From: Phoebastria nigripes
Taxonomy: Eukaryota > Chordata > Aves > Procellariiformes > Diomedeidae
Direction: 5' to 3'
Assembly (NCBI GenBank): GCA_035582835.1
Contig: JAYKAV010003079.1
Coordinates: forward strand, 416,449-480,448
Length of the DNA: 64,000 nt
In this document: piece after piece, positions 9,601 through 23,100 of the stretch
How the letters are laid out: each line of letters starts with the position of its first letter
How positions within the stretch are numbered: position 1 is the first letter of the stretch
The notes under the pieces: generated by a model
What the model saw: the letters and a program-made list of their open reading frames with translations, nothing else
What the model was told of the DNA's origin: nothing
Database searches by the model: none
Made by a program: the position numbers and the translations under genes

Positions 9601-12600
9601 TATAAATTAAAAAATTCAAAAANCACATGTTTTTGCCAGACTTTTAAAGATATTCATATTGCTAAGCTAGCTGAAATCACTGGCTAAGCACCTAGCACCA
9701 GCTGCAGTTTTTTTGAAAGAGCGGAAAGGATATCAGTTCTGTTTCCATTTAAAAATACTAGTTTTTCAAAGTTAAGAAACTGGCCAACACTGAAGAAGCA
9801 AAATCTTCTCTTCCCTTACAATGCATGCATAAAAAAGAACTGAAGAATAATGCAATTCATCAACTGCGGCATCTTGAAGGACATGGTGACCAGTAATGCA
9901 CGGTTCAGGACAGTGCTTGTAATTACTAATACTAATACTTTGTTCAAATACATTTGTTTTAAAACACACAGGTTTAATAAAGTTCCTTTTTTATGAATCT
10001 AATCTCTGAGTAGTTTTATATACTGAATATTTTACCTACCTTTTCACCAGAAAAAGTCTGCTACAGCAAAACAGGGGAAAAAATGAGTAATTTATTCAAC
10101 TTTCTAATCACAGTCATTCAATCTAACAAAGTAGTCATTTCCAACAAAAATAAACACACAGAAGTGAAACGTTCCAATAAGTGTGTTATGGCTAGATTAA
10201 ATCTGAGCTCAAGCAGCTGCCCGTCAGCAGCAGCAGTTGTCAGGACCAGTTAAGCTCTTTCATGAGACAGCAGCAGCCAGCACCCTCTGCACAGGCAACT
10301 TAGGAATTTGGGCGGGGGGCACTATCTCAAAGAAAACAGGTCCATGCCTATGGGGCTGGCACTGGATATTCTGCCATTTTGGCAGATTACAGTTTCCACT
10401 CTCCTCCTTTTTTTTTTCAGCCATTCCCTCAAATCTGCCTCTGCTCTGAACGGTTGCTCTATCACTCTAGGATCTGGATTTAGTAATCCTCTGGATCACT
10501 TACCTGCAGCTGCTTTTAACATTTCTCCTTCAGTCTGACGCTGTCCNTAGAACAGGTAGCAAAGGAAACACATGCCTACTCATCAGCCACCTCCATCGCA
10601 CAGTCTGGCAGCTTGCCAGAGCTGGACCATCCAGCAGAGATGCAGAGCCTCAGGTTAGGTTCCCTCCTGCAGCCCCTGATGGCAAAGCAGCAATCTCCAG
10701 CTGAAGAGCAACAGGCACGAAGTTCAGGCTGCCACTGTCTTAAATTCAGCATTCTCTTACCAAGTATCACCAGAAAAAAAATTGTCAGAGCCCTCTGATT
10801 TTTGCTGCCCTTCTACGATTTTACACGGCCACATGCTGCCTGTGGGCACTGATGTATGAAAGAAAAGCGAAGAGAGAGGAGCTGCAAGAGATGGCTGCAC
10901 CAGAAAGAGCCTGGAAAAGTAACAGGCACAGAGTCCTAAGAAAAATTCTGACAAAAGAAGCGCTATACATGGGATTGAGCTCAGTTAAGCTGGCAGTTAC
11001 GTGTGAAGAGACCTCCACTTATTTAATTTCTCCAATGTGCAGAAAACCAAGGCTTTGTACTATCTATGTAATGAAAAGAATAAGGGAACACCTCCTACCC
11101 AGCAGCCAGTTAATGATCTGATCAGCCTAAGTAGCATTTATAGTGGTTGTTCAATCAAAGAGCTTCAACTGTATGGTTCTGGTTTGCAAAACGTGGCATA
11201 TATAATGCAAGGGTGTATTTCATTGCAAATCTGTTTCTTGTAATGGTTGTCAATCAGTCAGAATCGAGCAATGAATTCTTTCAGAAACATAAAGCATATA
11301 TGCACAATCGAACTACAAAAAACTCAACTAATTTTAAAGAGTTTCCTGCTTGCCAAGTGACATGATAAAACCGAGAAAAATCAATAATTTAATCCCACAT
11401 GGGATAACAATGAAAATACATTAGTGCTTTATATTGAAATCACTCAGATTGCAGAAATGGCGTTTAGTATCTATCAAGTCACAAATCCACACCAAAAACT
11501 GTATCTCGCTAGTTTTATAAAACAGATCAAGGCTTTGAGCACGGCTGCTATATTAGGCATTATCCCAACACATCGAAGTTGTATGTAGTGTGTTCCAAAT
11601 ATTTCAAATTATATCTTTACATTTTTAGATACAGATTTTTTCTATTTTGTAACTAAGTAAAGCGAGGGTTTGTAGCATAAGGCTTTTTGGGGACATTTTA
11701 GTGTAATTTTATTTTTCCTGATTTTCCTGCTCTGATTTTGGACAATACAGTTGTTGTAAGATACAATAGCTGTAAGATACAATTATTTTTAGAAATTCTT
11801 AAACCCCAACAAAACCCCCAAAAANCCCACAAAAACTATCTGGTGCCGTGTTAGGATAGATTATTTTATCAGCATGGCAGGGGCAGAAATCTCTCTAGTT
11901 TTTGGTTTCTCTTTTCTATTTTTGGGGGTTCTCTTCTCTAGTATTTGATTTTTCTGTTCAGAAAGTACACCAGTTATTCCTCCTTGTGGTATCTGGCTCT
12001 TAAGACACCTGCTGGAAAGCACACTCTTCAACGTTTTGGTTTTGTTTACTCTTACAAACCACAGCCTTCAGCTAGCATTAAGGAGACACGGAGACAGGCA
12101 TGAACAAGCCCCGCCTGTGTAGTAACTTCAGCTCCCAACACCAAACCCCTCAATTTTCAGGTCAAAGATAACAATGTTTTCATTGATGTAGTTTCAAATG
12201 GAGCTTCTCCTTTGATTGTCCTTGATTTTAATGACTCATTATTGCAGAACAGTGTAAAACCTAGTCTTCTGAATGTCCTGCAAAAGGTTACTCATGATGC
12301 ATTCTAAGAAATTCCATTTAAAAAGCCAAATAATGATTAAGGTACAAGCAAAAAGCCTGACCAAAAAAACTTCAAAAATTGGCAAGTAGATACAGGCAGG
12401 CCATTAAATCGCTATCGTTTCTAAGTTCCAAGTTGCTCCATGTCCACGATTGCCTTAATTTGCAGGAAGAAACTGCATTAGAGCCACAGTAATATAGTTC
12501 ATAGGCAGGTGTCCTACAGAGGAAAAGAAGGAAAGATTTTTTAAAAAAATAACTCTATATTAACTCTAAAATTCATGCCTAAAATACTTAGTAAATTATT

Positions 12601-15600
12601 TTAGAGCTTGAATAAGTAGTATTTATTTAGCTGCTCTTGGTTTTGTGCATGGGTAGTTTATTTCTTAATTCCTGGTTTATAAGTTTGGGGGGTAGTTTTG
12701 GCACAACAGATTGGAATCCCCCTTGTCACACTAAAAGCCCGTTTTCCAATCTACTGAGCAACTGCAGTTGTCTCCAGCTGGTGACATGAGTGCAGGGAGC
12801 TTCTGAGATGCAGGACAAAAGTGCGTTTGTGTCCAGCAACAGGAAGAGAACATCGAATGAACCATTTCTCTCTGCGTAACTCCTCAACAAGCAGCGCATT
12901 TCCTACACTTACTGAGCTGCATTCCTCACAGCTGTAAACTTGATAGGGTAACATAGCTCTACAAACACCGATAGAAAAAGGATTCACCTAGAGCTCTTGT
13001 GTACGACACCTAAAGGACGGACTAGAGATATTTAAGTGATGAAGCAGAGACACAATTAGCTGCCAATATCGAAGTATTCCAGACAATGAACAATCAACTG
13101 CAAAGATCTCCAGCTTTTCCTGTTTGAAGTCTTAGATTACCTGAATTCATGAAAGAGTTTATGAAATTGTGACTTTNAAGCCACAACAAACCAACCCAGA
13201 ACATGCGGATTTCAGCACTTGAAACTTTCCTGCTTAAGAAATAGGTAACAGTTATGGATCCTACCAATGTCCAGAAATGGAGGGGACAGAGAACATTACC
13301 ATGGTAAAGGACAGTCAGATCAGGACTGTGATCTGCTGAGCAACTTAAGGCAGACGTTTTCTCTGCAGGGTGCCATCAAGTATGGCTCCACCCTACTGAA
13401 AGTTCACTCTCTTATCTTCTGCTACTATTGACTGAAAGCTGGCATACAATAAGGCTGTATTCCCTTGATGGATAAAGCCATGGAAGGAATGGGGATGCTG
13501 TCATCCTTAGCAAATGAAAATGAAGAGGGAATTGGAGCCACCTGATGCTACCTTTCTATTTCCACCTAATCCATCTCTTTCTTCTTTTACTCTCTCCTCC
13601 CATACCATCTCTGGCCAACAATGACGCTTCTAAGCAGATCAGATCTCAGATGTCTCATACTCGATCAACTTAACACCTTACAAAAAGCCGAGTACTAGCT
13701 TCCTGCAGAGTGCTGACAAACTCTAAGCCTGACAAAGCAGTGTATCTTGAAACCCAGGTTTAGAGAAAGGGCTGTTTTCTGGGTAAATGAGCAACGAAAA
13801 AGCAAATTGAGATCACTATGTGGCGTCAGAACCCCAGATTCTGACATGGGCTTAGTGTGCTTTCAGAAAAGTAAATGCTAATTTGAGAGACATCTAGTGC
13901 GTCAGTTCTTCCCCAGGACTTTTATTCTTTGCATGAAGGCAATATGCGATCACATTTTACAGATGTCTGGACAGCAACCACTCTTAAGAAATGAACTCAG
14001 AATTACGTGGGATAAAATGTATTTCAGACAAAATACAAAGTGATAAAGTTTTCTAAATAAATTACTATTAGTTACTTTTACGGAAATTTTAAATAAAAAT
14101 ATCTTCCAACATGAAAATATGAAAAGTTCATTTATTTCCATAGGCAACCTCATTCACAGTACAAAGTGATATGAATTTCTTGAAACTGTCACTGTACCTT
14201 TTACATATTTTTTAAGTAGCTGATCTAAAAGTTGATACAAGAATAAATTTGTTTTTGAAGAGCTGTCCAATAAACCGGATATACACTAATGCCATGCTAT
14301 GACAGTTCTAGTTATGAATCACAGCTGATACTACAGTAACATCACTTTATAAATCTCATGAGAATTTTAATGTTTTACAATCAAAACATAAAACTGCCAC
14401 TAGTACAGAGACTGTACGATTAGACAAATAAACAAGTATTAAATACTTTGCACAAGGCCTGAGTTCACTATAACACATTTTGATTTACAACTTCATCTCA
14501 GAAATCTGTACAGCAGTTAGAACTGTTTCAGAGAACTTAAAGACAATACATCTTCAGGGGCTTATTTGTTCTGTTGATACAAGTGTGAGGCCTGGAAGGC
14601 AAAAGGATTTGGTGTACGAATCCAAGGTTTTACTGCCTTGTGTAATTTTCTTGAAAAGCAGTCAAAACCTAATGGAAAGTTAGGTACAAGGCATGACCTC
14701 ACTTGAAAATCAGCTAACTCATCTGAAATTCTCCAGATAGGTTTCCTCACAGCTATTTCAGAGTAAAAGTTCACAATGAGTATATAAAATGCAGCATATC
14801 TCTTAACAAAGAACAAAAAAGGGTCACATATACAACAGGGTATTTTTTCTGTACTCCCCCTCCCTGTATTTCTTTCATTGGAAATGGCACAAATCAGCAA
14901 TATCCCACCCACCCGCAATAAAAAACTCCTAATCAATAAACAAAGGTCACTCTAAAGTCCAAAAACTTCATCTGCAATGAGAGATCCAGTGTTCATAAAC
15001 TTATGTTTTAAAAACTTTCCTTTTCTGCTCAAGTCACGTAGATGTAGGCAGACTAAGCATGTAAATTTATAATAGAAAACAAAAGATCATATAATTGTTA
15101 GCCTGTATGGAAGCCTTGTGGAATTTATTCAAACCTAACTTCTCATTTAAACTTTGCTCTTTTGGTGCAATTGAACTGAAAAATCTAAAATCCTGTAATC
15201 TATATACACACTTACTTATCTATCTACAGACATAGATAACATTATAACAGGGGTTATAATACAAAAGTTAACACACATTTTTCTTACTTTAAAAGGCCAT
15301 CGGCGTATTTGTTAAAGTTCCACATAAATGTGAAACAGGTGTTGCTAAAAAGACAAATATCAACAGAAAAGGAAAGTTTTAAATAATAAGGCTTGAAATG
15401 TTGTGCACCTATACATCCAAAAATGCAGCCTTTTACTTGGGGTACTCAGCAGCTGTGCAGACCTGTAAGGCCACAACTTCCCCAAGACATTTCTAATTCA
15501 CATCAACATTGAGAAAGGAAGACATAGTATCTTCAATAAAACAAACTTGGGCATTCTACCCATGTTCCAAGGAAAATTTCTCTCCCCATCTCCCAGATAA

Positions 15601-18214
15601 TTGGTGGACTCCTTTACCTTTCAAAAGACTCCTCTGGTACTGCTGTCCTCCTGCATAAGCAGGTTCCACAGGCTGCTCTGTGCCTCATTCACACCACTTG
15701 GGCGAAAAGGAACAGAAAATCTGTTCCCTCCTTCATCCTTGAAATGACACGTGTCATTTCACTCCCTGTTTCTCTCCTCCTGAGAGTGGCAGACCTAGGG
15801 GCTTCTAAGCTAGTCTGTAACTCAGAAGTTTCAAGGTTCCTCTCCGTCAGCCCCAGCAGAGAAAGTTTTTCAAGCCTCTTTAATATAATCCTTCCATCTA
15901 GCAGGATGTTTGTTTTCTAAGACTGAGTTTTCAGAGGATGCTTCTGAGATGTTCATACTTAAAACCAAATGAAACCAACAGTTCTAATATGGAAAACACT
16001 GCTGTCTTGGTGCAGTCACATTCATTTAGCATACACCAGAGAAGCCAAAGGACAACTGATGCTTATACTTAAGATGTGCAGCTATTTCCACTTCTCTTCT
16101 TTTCTCCTTTTGTAGTAAACAGAATATAGATAAATCAATTGAAGAATAGGAACTTACTCCCTTCTCTTTACCTCTCCTTTACAAATGAATGTAAAGTAAA
16201 CCAGGTGGGCTAGGCAGTTCAGCCCAGACCCTGCTCTGATTTCCACAGTGGAATGAAGATCTGCTCGCAGTGGGTGAGCACAGTGGGTGCACAGGGTGGA
16301 GGCTGTAAGGTGATGATATAACCTGCCAGGCTTCCACATTTTTTCCTTTAAATTAGGTTGACTACAAAGGGCAGAAATTTTGTGTAATTTACAGTATTGT
16401 TCAAGGCATTGTAATAAGAACTTATTTTATATCAGGTTACTTTTTCANTAACAGAATTTGCAATTTCTTAATCAGATACCAATTTCAAACCTGTGTTCTC
16501 CATCTTGTTTTGCATTAGGGCTAGACAGTCCCTCTGCCTCAGGCCAAGTTAGATGTAACACTGCTTTCCATCCAACTCCAGAAACAGAAGGCCCCTGGAA
16601 TGCCCACATTTTCTAACATTGTCCCTTCCTCCTACTCTTTCCCAAACAACAACTTGGATGTGAAGTACAACTGTTGCTCTGAAACAATGGTATTCACTCT
16701 GGCCACAACATGAATCTTCCAGCCTCTTGCAGGGCCTCGGAATGATGACTTGTAAGTGGAGAGATCAAGTGGACAAGGCTTCCTAAAGAAAAACTATTGT
16801 AGCAGGAGCCAAGTGGCACATGGCCTTGGTGACTTACCTCTTGCAACTCCTCTTTCCTTTAAGTTAAGAAGAAATAATTAGAGAACTTCACATACACCCA
16901 GTGTCCTGACACACTAAGCAGGAAGCATCTACAAGGAAGAGGGATTTGACCCTCTGATTTTAACAGAAGTTATTTTTTCTTTTTTATTTTTAAATAACTG
17001 GAAAATTTTGTTATAACTTTCGTAAGAACCCTTTTCAGTTTTCTTTGTTGTTATTCTTCTACTCTGGTCATTCTGAAAATTGCAGCAAACAAGAGAAATC
17101 AAAATTATGTTCTCAACTATAAGTAGGGAAAAAAAAAAAATCATATTACTTGAGCCAGATAAAGATCTTATTCCATCACATTACCACTGCATACAAGAGC
17201 CTCTCTTAATTTGAACTTGTAGGATTTTTTTGACTTTGTTCTTACAAATTAGATTATATTCTCAGATAGCCCATGCCAAAAGCACATACCCCAAACCCCA
17301 CAGTTTAGGAGGTCTAGCATATAAAATTTGATCAATTTTTTTCAGTTAATTTTCCCACCAATAGTTTAAATTAAAATCCAGTTCTGAAAAGCCCCCAGTC
17401 TAGGGGGATCAGGGACTGAAACCCCAGATCAGGACACTGACATTTAAGACTGCCTTTACCATGGATGTATTAATTTAATACATTGTAGAGTCCTAAGAGA
17501 TGTTATTTTTAATATAAACTTATCTTCCAAATAATTTAGAGGAATACAGGTTCAAGTAATTCTTCAAAGGCTTTCCTAAGTTACTCTAACAAAACATAGC
17601 TTTCAAAAGTTGACATAAAAGAAGACATTAGTGTGATTGAGAGTATAGANTACTAGTAACCGTAAATGAACTTAAATAGTTTAACAGTTCTAGTATTGTC
17701 TTAAGTTTACACAGGTATCTTAACATAACCTACAATGCTTACCATGAATATTAACAGCACATAAGCATCACAATGTGTTAGGTATTGTTTTCTAAACCAC
17801 AATTTCACTGGTCCCAGGTATTTTAAAATAATAGGACTAAGGCAGCAGCTATAATACATAAACAATTCTTTAAGAAATATGCTTAATGCTATTACCGCTT
17901 AGAACCGTGGAAATATAACAAAATACAAGTCACATTTACAGCATAAGGCCCTTTGGTTTCTTAAGCAGCAAATGAAAGACCAATTTCTTCAGTGAAAGGC
18001 TTTGAAAAATAAAGCATGTAGGCTTTCCATAAAAAAGGTAACTAGTTCTTTCCTTCTCAAAATAGCCAGCTATAGTCTTCAAAATATTATGTAAGAAAGC
18101 TCCTGAAAATCCTAGGAAAGAAAAAGCTAAAACCCAACAGCAGTATCTGACAGAGCAGAGATTCTATCATGGGCAAGCTGAACATACACCTTCTGGAAAG
18201 TAGAAGAAACTACT
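6621..18214. other. long AT-rich intergenic region between CR1 fragment and SCYL2 3'UTR
   Basis: About 11.6 kb with no gene I can support. Open frames above 100 codons are rare: 6639-7097 minus, with a hydrophobic stretch, and 14562-14936 minus. Neither has a recognisable family. A 22-bp perfect palindrome lies at 15740-15761. Minus-strand AATAAA hexamers lie near 13921, 14132, 15124 and 16983, so the SCYL2 3'UTR could in principle be longer than annotated. I saw no tRNA, CRISPR or further LTR. Confidence 0.5.
15740..15761. promoter_or_regulatory. 22-bp perfect palindrome centred on a CACGTG E-box
   Basis: The core gaaatgacacgtgtcatttc is its own reverse complement, and one more base pair (t/a) extends it. 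The central TGACACGTGTCA contains a canonical E-box (bHLH-ZIP factors such as USF, MITF/TFE and MYC/MAX bind CACGTG). It is intergenic, 3' of SCYL2 and about 13.5 kb upstream of SLC17A8. Binding is an inference. Confidence 0.35.
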
Positions 18215-18233
18215 GTTTGGTTTTCTGGAGAGC

Positions 18234-18239
18234 TTTATT
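18234..18239 (-). other. SCYL2: candidate SCYL2 polyadenylation signal, distal
   Basis: A second canonical AATAAA on the minus strand, about 1.29 kb after the stop. Either or both may be used. Confidence 0.3.
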
Positions 18240-18387
18240 AAATTTGGAGTAATACAATAAAAAGGATCTGAAATACCTGTGTATTTACCATATATTCTAG
18301 AGCTTACAAATCTGTATTTGAGAACTTGCTTCACATTCATCTGTCCTTCATAAGGACTCGAGTTAAAACAAAATTAAAATGAAATAG

Positions 18388-18393
18388 TTTATT
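18388..18393 (-). other. SCYL2: candidate SCYL2 polyadenylation signal, proximal
   Basis: Plus-strand tttatt is AATAAA on the transcribed strand, about 1.14 kb after the stop codon. A second copy lies at 18234-18239. Confidence 0.3.
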
Positions 18394-19031
18394 CTAGTCA
18401 AGGCAATTTATGGCAGTCTGCTTTTTCACACAACCATGTGCAACTTGTACGAGGCAATCCTTTTCCATCTTCCCAATCGAGCCAAAATCTATGAATTAAT
18501 TCAAAATATTTCTATGTAACTAAACACTGTGTTTTTAGTTACACAGAACTGCTTAGTTACACAGTTGGGGCAGTCAAAATCTGAATTTTACAGAGAACAT
18601 TCTTTTTAGGAGGTTCCATAACTACTCATATTCTTTTTTCACACCAGTTAGAAGCAGTATCAAATTAGGCACAACACTGGAATATATGATAAACGTCATC
18701 ATGTCACCACATGTATTTTAAAATCCTGCTTAAGTGGTATGTTGCTTTTGCTATGTGGCTGGTAACAAGGATCTGGCATTATAAAACAGGTTGTAAACCA
18801 GCATGACCATTGGAGCAGTGTTCTTACTCTGTCCCAAACTTGCANAAAATTTTAAAACTTCCTATGCCTCCTGAATCTTGTTGTAGTTCACTACCACATT
18901 AATTTTAATTATCTTAGAAGAAATAAAAAGTATTTTCTCTTCTTAGCATCTTACACAGTTACTGGTTAGAGATCTTTCTATGTAACATGGCTAACAAAAC
19001 TTTTTGAGGCAGCATAAGAATTTACTTTTTG

Positions 19032-19061
19032 CAAACTGTCATATGGCAAAATGACAGTTTG
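19032..19061 (-). other. SCYL2: 11-bp inverted repeat (stem-loop) in the SCYL2 3'UTR
   Basis: caaactgtcat at 19032-19042 is the exact reverse complement of atgacagtttg at 19051-19061, separated by 8 bases. In the SCYL2 transcript this would form an 11-bp hairpin about 0.47 kb after the stop codon. Function is unknown. Confidence 0.5.
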
Positions 19062-19528
19062 TGCCAAATTCAAGCAACACAAACCATCAATAAGAATTTA
19101 GCAGACACTGAAAGGACTGGGCTGCAGGACTGCGTTCACTAGTATTATTACCCCCTAAGCATTTTTGTTGAATTTAAGAAACAAAATTTTGTAGGAAATT
19201 TCATAGGAGTTGATTGAGTACACTTCTGAATAATTTTGAAATACTTAGGAGCTTCTTTTTCGATTGAATACATGCATCCTGCCTTCAGTGCTCTGATGTT
19301 CAGTAAAGAGACAGGAAATCTTTAGCACGTAAGATGACTTTGCACTTATGCAATTCCACTGCAGTACCAGGTGAATGCAAAATCAAGTCTTTTTTCCAGT
19401 GCAAAAGTCTTTACTTTGCTGGGTTGAAAGTTTCCTCAAGTCATGCTTTTACTAATCAAAAAAAGATGTTAATCAGCTTACCCATGATCCAAATTTCATC
19501 GATCTTTGAAAGAAGAAAACAAAACATT

Positions 19529-20179
19529 TTACCCAAAAAGATCTTTTAAGTCATTACTAGCTGAGCTGCTGTTTGTCATTGTGTTTGCTGGTTGTGCAAA
19601 GTTCTGAGGAGCAAAGAAAGGATTACCCTGTATACCAAAGCCAGGCTGTCCTATCATGTTCATCTGAGGTCCCAAGACTGAACCGCTCGCACCTGGGGAC
19701 CCTTGCGGGGGTACAAACTGATTAACCCACTGGCTTGATTTCTGTTGAGCCAGCTGTTTCATACTAACTTTGGGTTTTTGAGGACCAAAAAGATTATCTA
19801 AAGCAGACATATCTGGGGGTCTGTTTTGTTGCGTCAGTGGAGAGATTGCAGATGCAGCATTCATAGGACTGTAATTTGGCATACTGGCAGTTGGTACAAT
19901 GTTCATCTTGTTTGTTGCTGTTGCACTTGGACCACTGAAGAAATTCTGAGTGGTGGGACCAGCTCCCATACTGAATCCAGCAGTCTGAAAACCCATATTA
20001 GTATTTAGTCCGTTTGTTATATTTCTCTTCGTGTTGTCAATAGGTGATGAAAATCCCATTCCAACACCCATAGAAGGGACAGAAGAGAAGCTGTTTGAAG
20101 GTGCAACTTTAGCTTTGTTGATAGAATGGCTAGTCAAAGATGACATATTATCTATCAAGGTATCTGTCAAGTCTTTTGT
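19529..20179 (-). CDS. SCYL2: SCYL2 exon 18 (last coding exon), residues 714-929
   Basis: Acceptor tttgcag|ACA; the exon runs to TAA at 19529-19531. It encodes the clathrin-binding tail, which is low-complexity with short linear motifs: [15 protein letters not shown] and the C-terminal DLKDLFG. At 651 nt it is the longest coding exon, and it starts in phase 0. Confidence 0.97.
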   Translation of the reverse strand, partial: TKDLTDTLIDNMSSLTSHSINKAKVAPSNSFSSVPSMGVGMGFSSPIDNTKRNITNGLNTNMGFQTAGFSMGAGPTTQNFFSGPSATATNKMNIVPTASMPNYSPMNAASAISPLTQQNRPPDMSALDNLFGPQKPKVSMKQLAQQKSSQWVNQFVPPQGSPGASGSVLGPQMNMIGQPGFGIQGNPFFAPQNFAQPANTMTNSSSASNDLKDLFG

Positions 20180-23100
20180 CTGCAAAATACATAAAATGCA
20201 GTTAAATGCTTTTCCTGTAACAAACACTCTAGCAACAGTCTTTATCATTGCTCCTGCAGAAGTGGCATTCATTTTTCAGAAATTAGAATTTACTGCATGG
20301 AATTGGGCATGAAATGTATATACACAAAAGCAATTAGGTTATTTTCGTTCTTCGCTACTTAGAACTAATTGTTATGCAGCTTTAATTTGACAACTAAGAC
20401 TATACATGAAGTACTACTGTGACATTTGCTTACATGCCCCATTCCTATCCCCAAGCCCTTTATATATTTAGTTAATAAACTCTTGAGAGCAAAACCTTTT
20501 TTAATATGTGCTTTTTCCTTATCTAGAATAATGACCTTCCAATAATAATTATTCCTTTGGAAACTCCCGCAATTTAAGAAGTGGGAAATATTGCTAATGA
20601 TGCAAATGGAAGGCAGATTAAAATTTATTTTAGTTTTTCTCAGCTGTGCCATTGTACTACCAGTGAAAACAAAGGTGACTCACAGGAGAAAAAAAATGCT
20701 AAAAGCATACAGCACTTCAAAGGAAAAAGCATCACAGCTCCAATGGAAACAGTGCAGTAGTTTGTTCTTTCTCACCTGCTTCACTGGAGGTGTTATTGCA
20801 GTTGCTTGTGGCTTAAGAGGTTGCTGGCTTTTCAGTTTCTGTGCCTGTTCTTGTTCTTTAGCTAACTTTTGCTTCTCTTCAAGAGTAAGTGATGCCTTGA
20901 AAAGGGAAAGTACTGACACTAAGTTGCACAGAATGGTTATTCTTACATTGATATTTTTATTTCATAAATAGCACTGTCGTTTCAGTATGTGGTAGAACAA
21001 TACACATTATTTATACAAATGAGAAAGTGGGTAAGCACAAAATCTATTATAATATTTATCATATTGCTAAAAAGTACTTAAAGCATATAAATACAATATT
21101 AAAAGTAGCATAATGAGAAATTTGAGCAGATCTCAAATAAAGAGGTATCACCACAAAATCATTTTAGCTTTGGCTTCTAAATGTTGGGCATAAGAAAAAG
21201 TGTTCTTCACAGTTTTTGTTTTTATAGGGTTACCAACTGGCACTTGATACAGAACTGCAACTGACCATGGCGTTGGAAAGGGAATTTTATTTTAAGATTG
21301 CTTAAGAGGCTTTTCAGGATTTTAACTCTACTTTTGTTAATGATGAAGGATAAAATCCTAAAATCATTCCCCCTTAGTCTAAAATTAGTGAGAGGGTTCA
21401 GATAACTAGAAATGGAAATGATAAAATCTATAGATTCTGGGAAGCCATTTACATAATTAATAGCACAAAAAGAATTTTACAATAGTTTATGCTTATGTTT
21501 AATATTCTATGTCATGTCATGCTTTTTCTTTGCTTCTTGTATTTATCCTCATATTGACTGTTCATTTTCACTTAACTTTGAATTGTACAGTAAAGGTTAG
21601 TCTCTGTTACTACATAAAATTCTACATTTTATCTTCATCTCTGTTTGTAATTTTATCATAAAGTTGCCTATTTTGATCTTCCTATCTAAATCCACTGCTG
21701 AAGTTTCAGTTTCATTGAAATCTATAATTAAGGAGAAAGAAAATGACCAAAAATTTATAATCCTAATTGTTGCCTACTTTGTACAAAGCTATTTTCAAGG
21801 AAAGGCTTTCACAGAAATTCAAGGATATGATTTGAACATTTTTCAGTGGACCTTCACATGTGACTATGTATGGTGCTTTGCAACACAAAAGCAGTTAGTT
21901 TTTCTTTTCAAGCTTTAAATATGATAAATATTTACACATACTCTTTTTATGCAACTGTATCAGCCTTGTATTAGACGGATGTAACAGGATCCCAAAACAA
22001 ACTAAAACACACCTTTTTCTGTTTTGATGACATCTCATTCTCTTTACTATCAGATCCACTAGTTAGAAGGTCAGTTCCGCTAGTATTAAATACCTTGTCA
22101 ATCTGTTTAAGTTCAAAGAAACAAAACTTAGTTATTTGAAATGTTGTAATTTAAGATAACATAAATATTGACTAAGTAATTTTAAATTTCAAATTTCTAT
22201 GTGTAAGTAATGCAGTAAAATATCATTGCTTACCTGATTACTTGTACTACTAGATCTTGCCTCTTCAGACACACTCATTTGGTTAGCTATATCCAAAGAT
22301 CTATATAGTGCAGAGTATACGTATTACAAAAAGATAACTTTACAGTCACATCCACAACACTAATTCAGCAATGCAGATTATTCTTCTGCATTTAAACAAT
22401 ACAAAAAAATGCATTATGAAAGCACTGCCATTTTTATAGAATGCCTGTAGGAGACTGGAAAATGTTAATATTCTAAATTGTAAAGGCTTCCTAATGATCA
22501 TTTCACATGGTCTTAGTTTGACTCAGAAATCTCACCTCGTATCAGACTCCATAAAATAGTTCTAAATATCTTCAAATATCACTATCTTCTAAAAGGNTGC
22601 AATGTTTATGTTTCTCCAGTATGGTTTATGTTCTCAACAACTACAGAAAAGCAACTTAGCATATAGAAGCAAGACAAAAACTATACTAGTCGAGCTCAGT
22701 ATGAACTTATACATTTCATGAATTAATTAAAAATTATTGACTCAAAATAATAAACTGTGACTGAACTGTATAAAAGTAAAGGATTTTATAATACCATTGA
22801 CATCACAATGTTATTAACATTCTAGGACTAATAGATCTTTGCTGACAACTGTGTTTATTTGAGGTAATTCTCAACTACTGAAGTAAGGATTACCTAGATT
22901 TTTTATTGCTATGGCTAGAGTTTTCTCACATTTACTAAAAAATTAACTGAAATTTCTCTCTGCTCACTTGTTCCTTCTCTAATACACATGTAAATAAACA
23001 CTTACTTCTGTTGCTCTTGCATGACATGAAGTTGCTCAAGTTTTGTTTTATGCTCTGTCTCCAATCTATTAAGCATATCTTTTATAACACAAATAAAAGA

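Larger units (their letters stand above)
18215..19528 (-). other. SCYL2: SCYL2 3'UTR (approximate)
   Basis: The sequence following the SCYL2 stop codon is non-coding and AT-rich. Two canonical minus-strand AATAAA signals occur, at 18388-18393 and 18234-18239, giving a 3'UTR of about 1.1-1.3 kb. Further hexamers lie beyond. The region holds an 11-bp stem-loop (19032-19061). The end is a guess without transcript data. Confidence 0.4.

Noticed and set aside
14562..14936. 124-codon minus-strand frame in intergenic DNA
   Set aside because: No motif, low-complexity hydrophobic stretches, no promoter or polyadenylation context that distinguishes it from chance.
17465..17483. 9-bp inverted repeat around one base (atgtattaa...ttaatacat)
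   Set aside because: AT-only arms of this length are expected by chance in AT-rich intergenic DNA.
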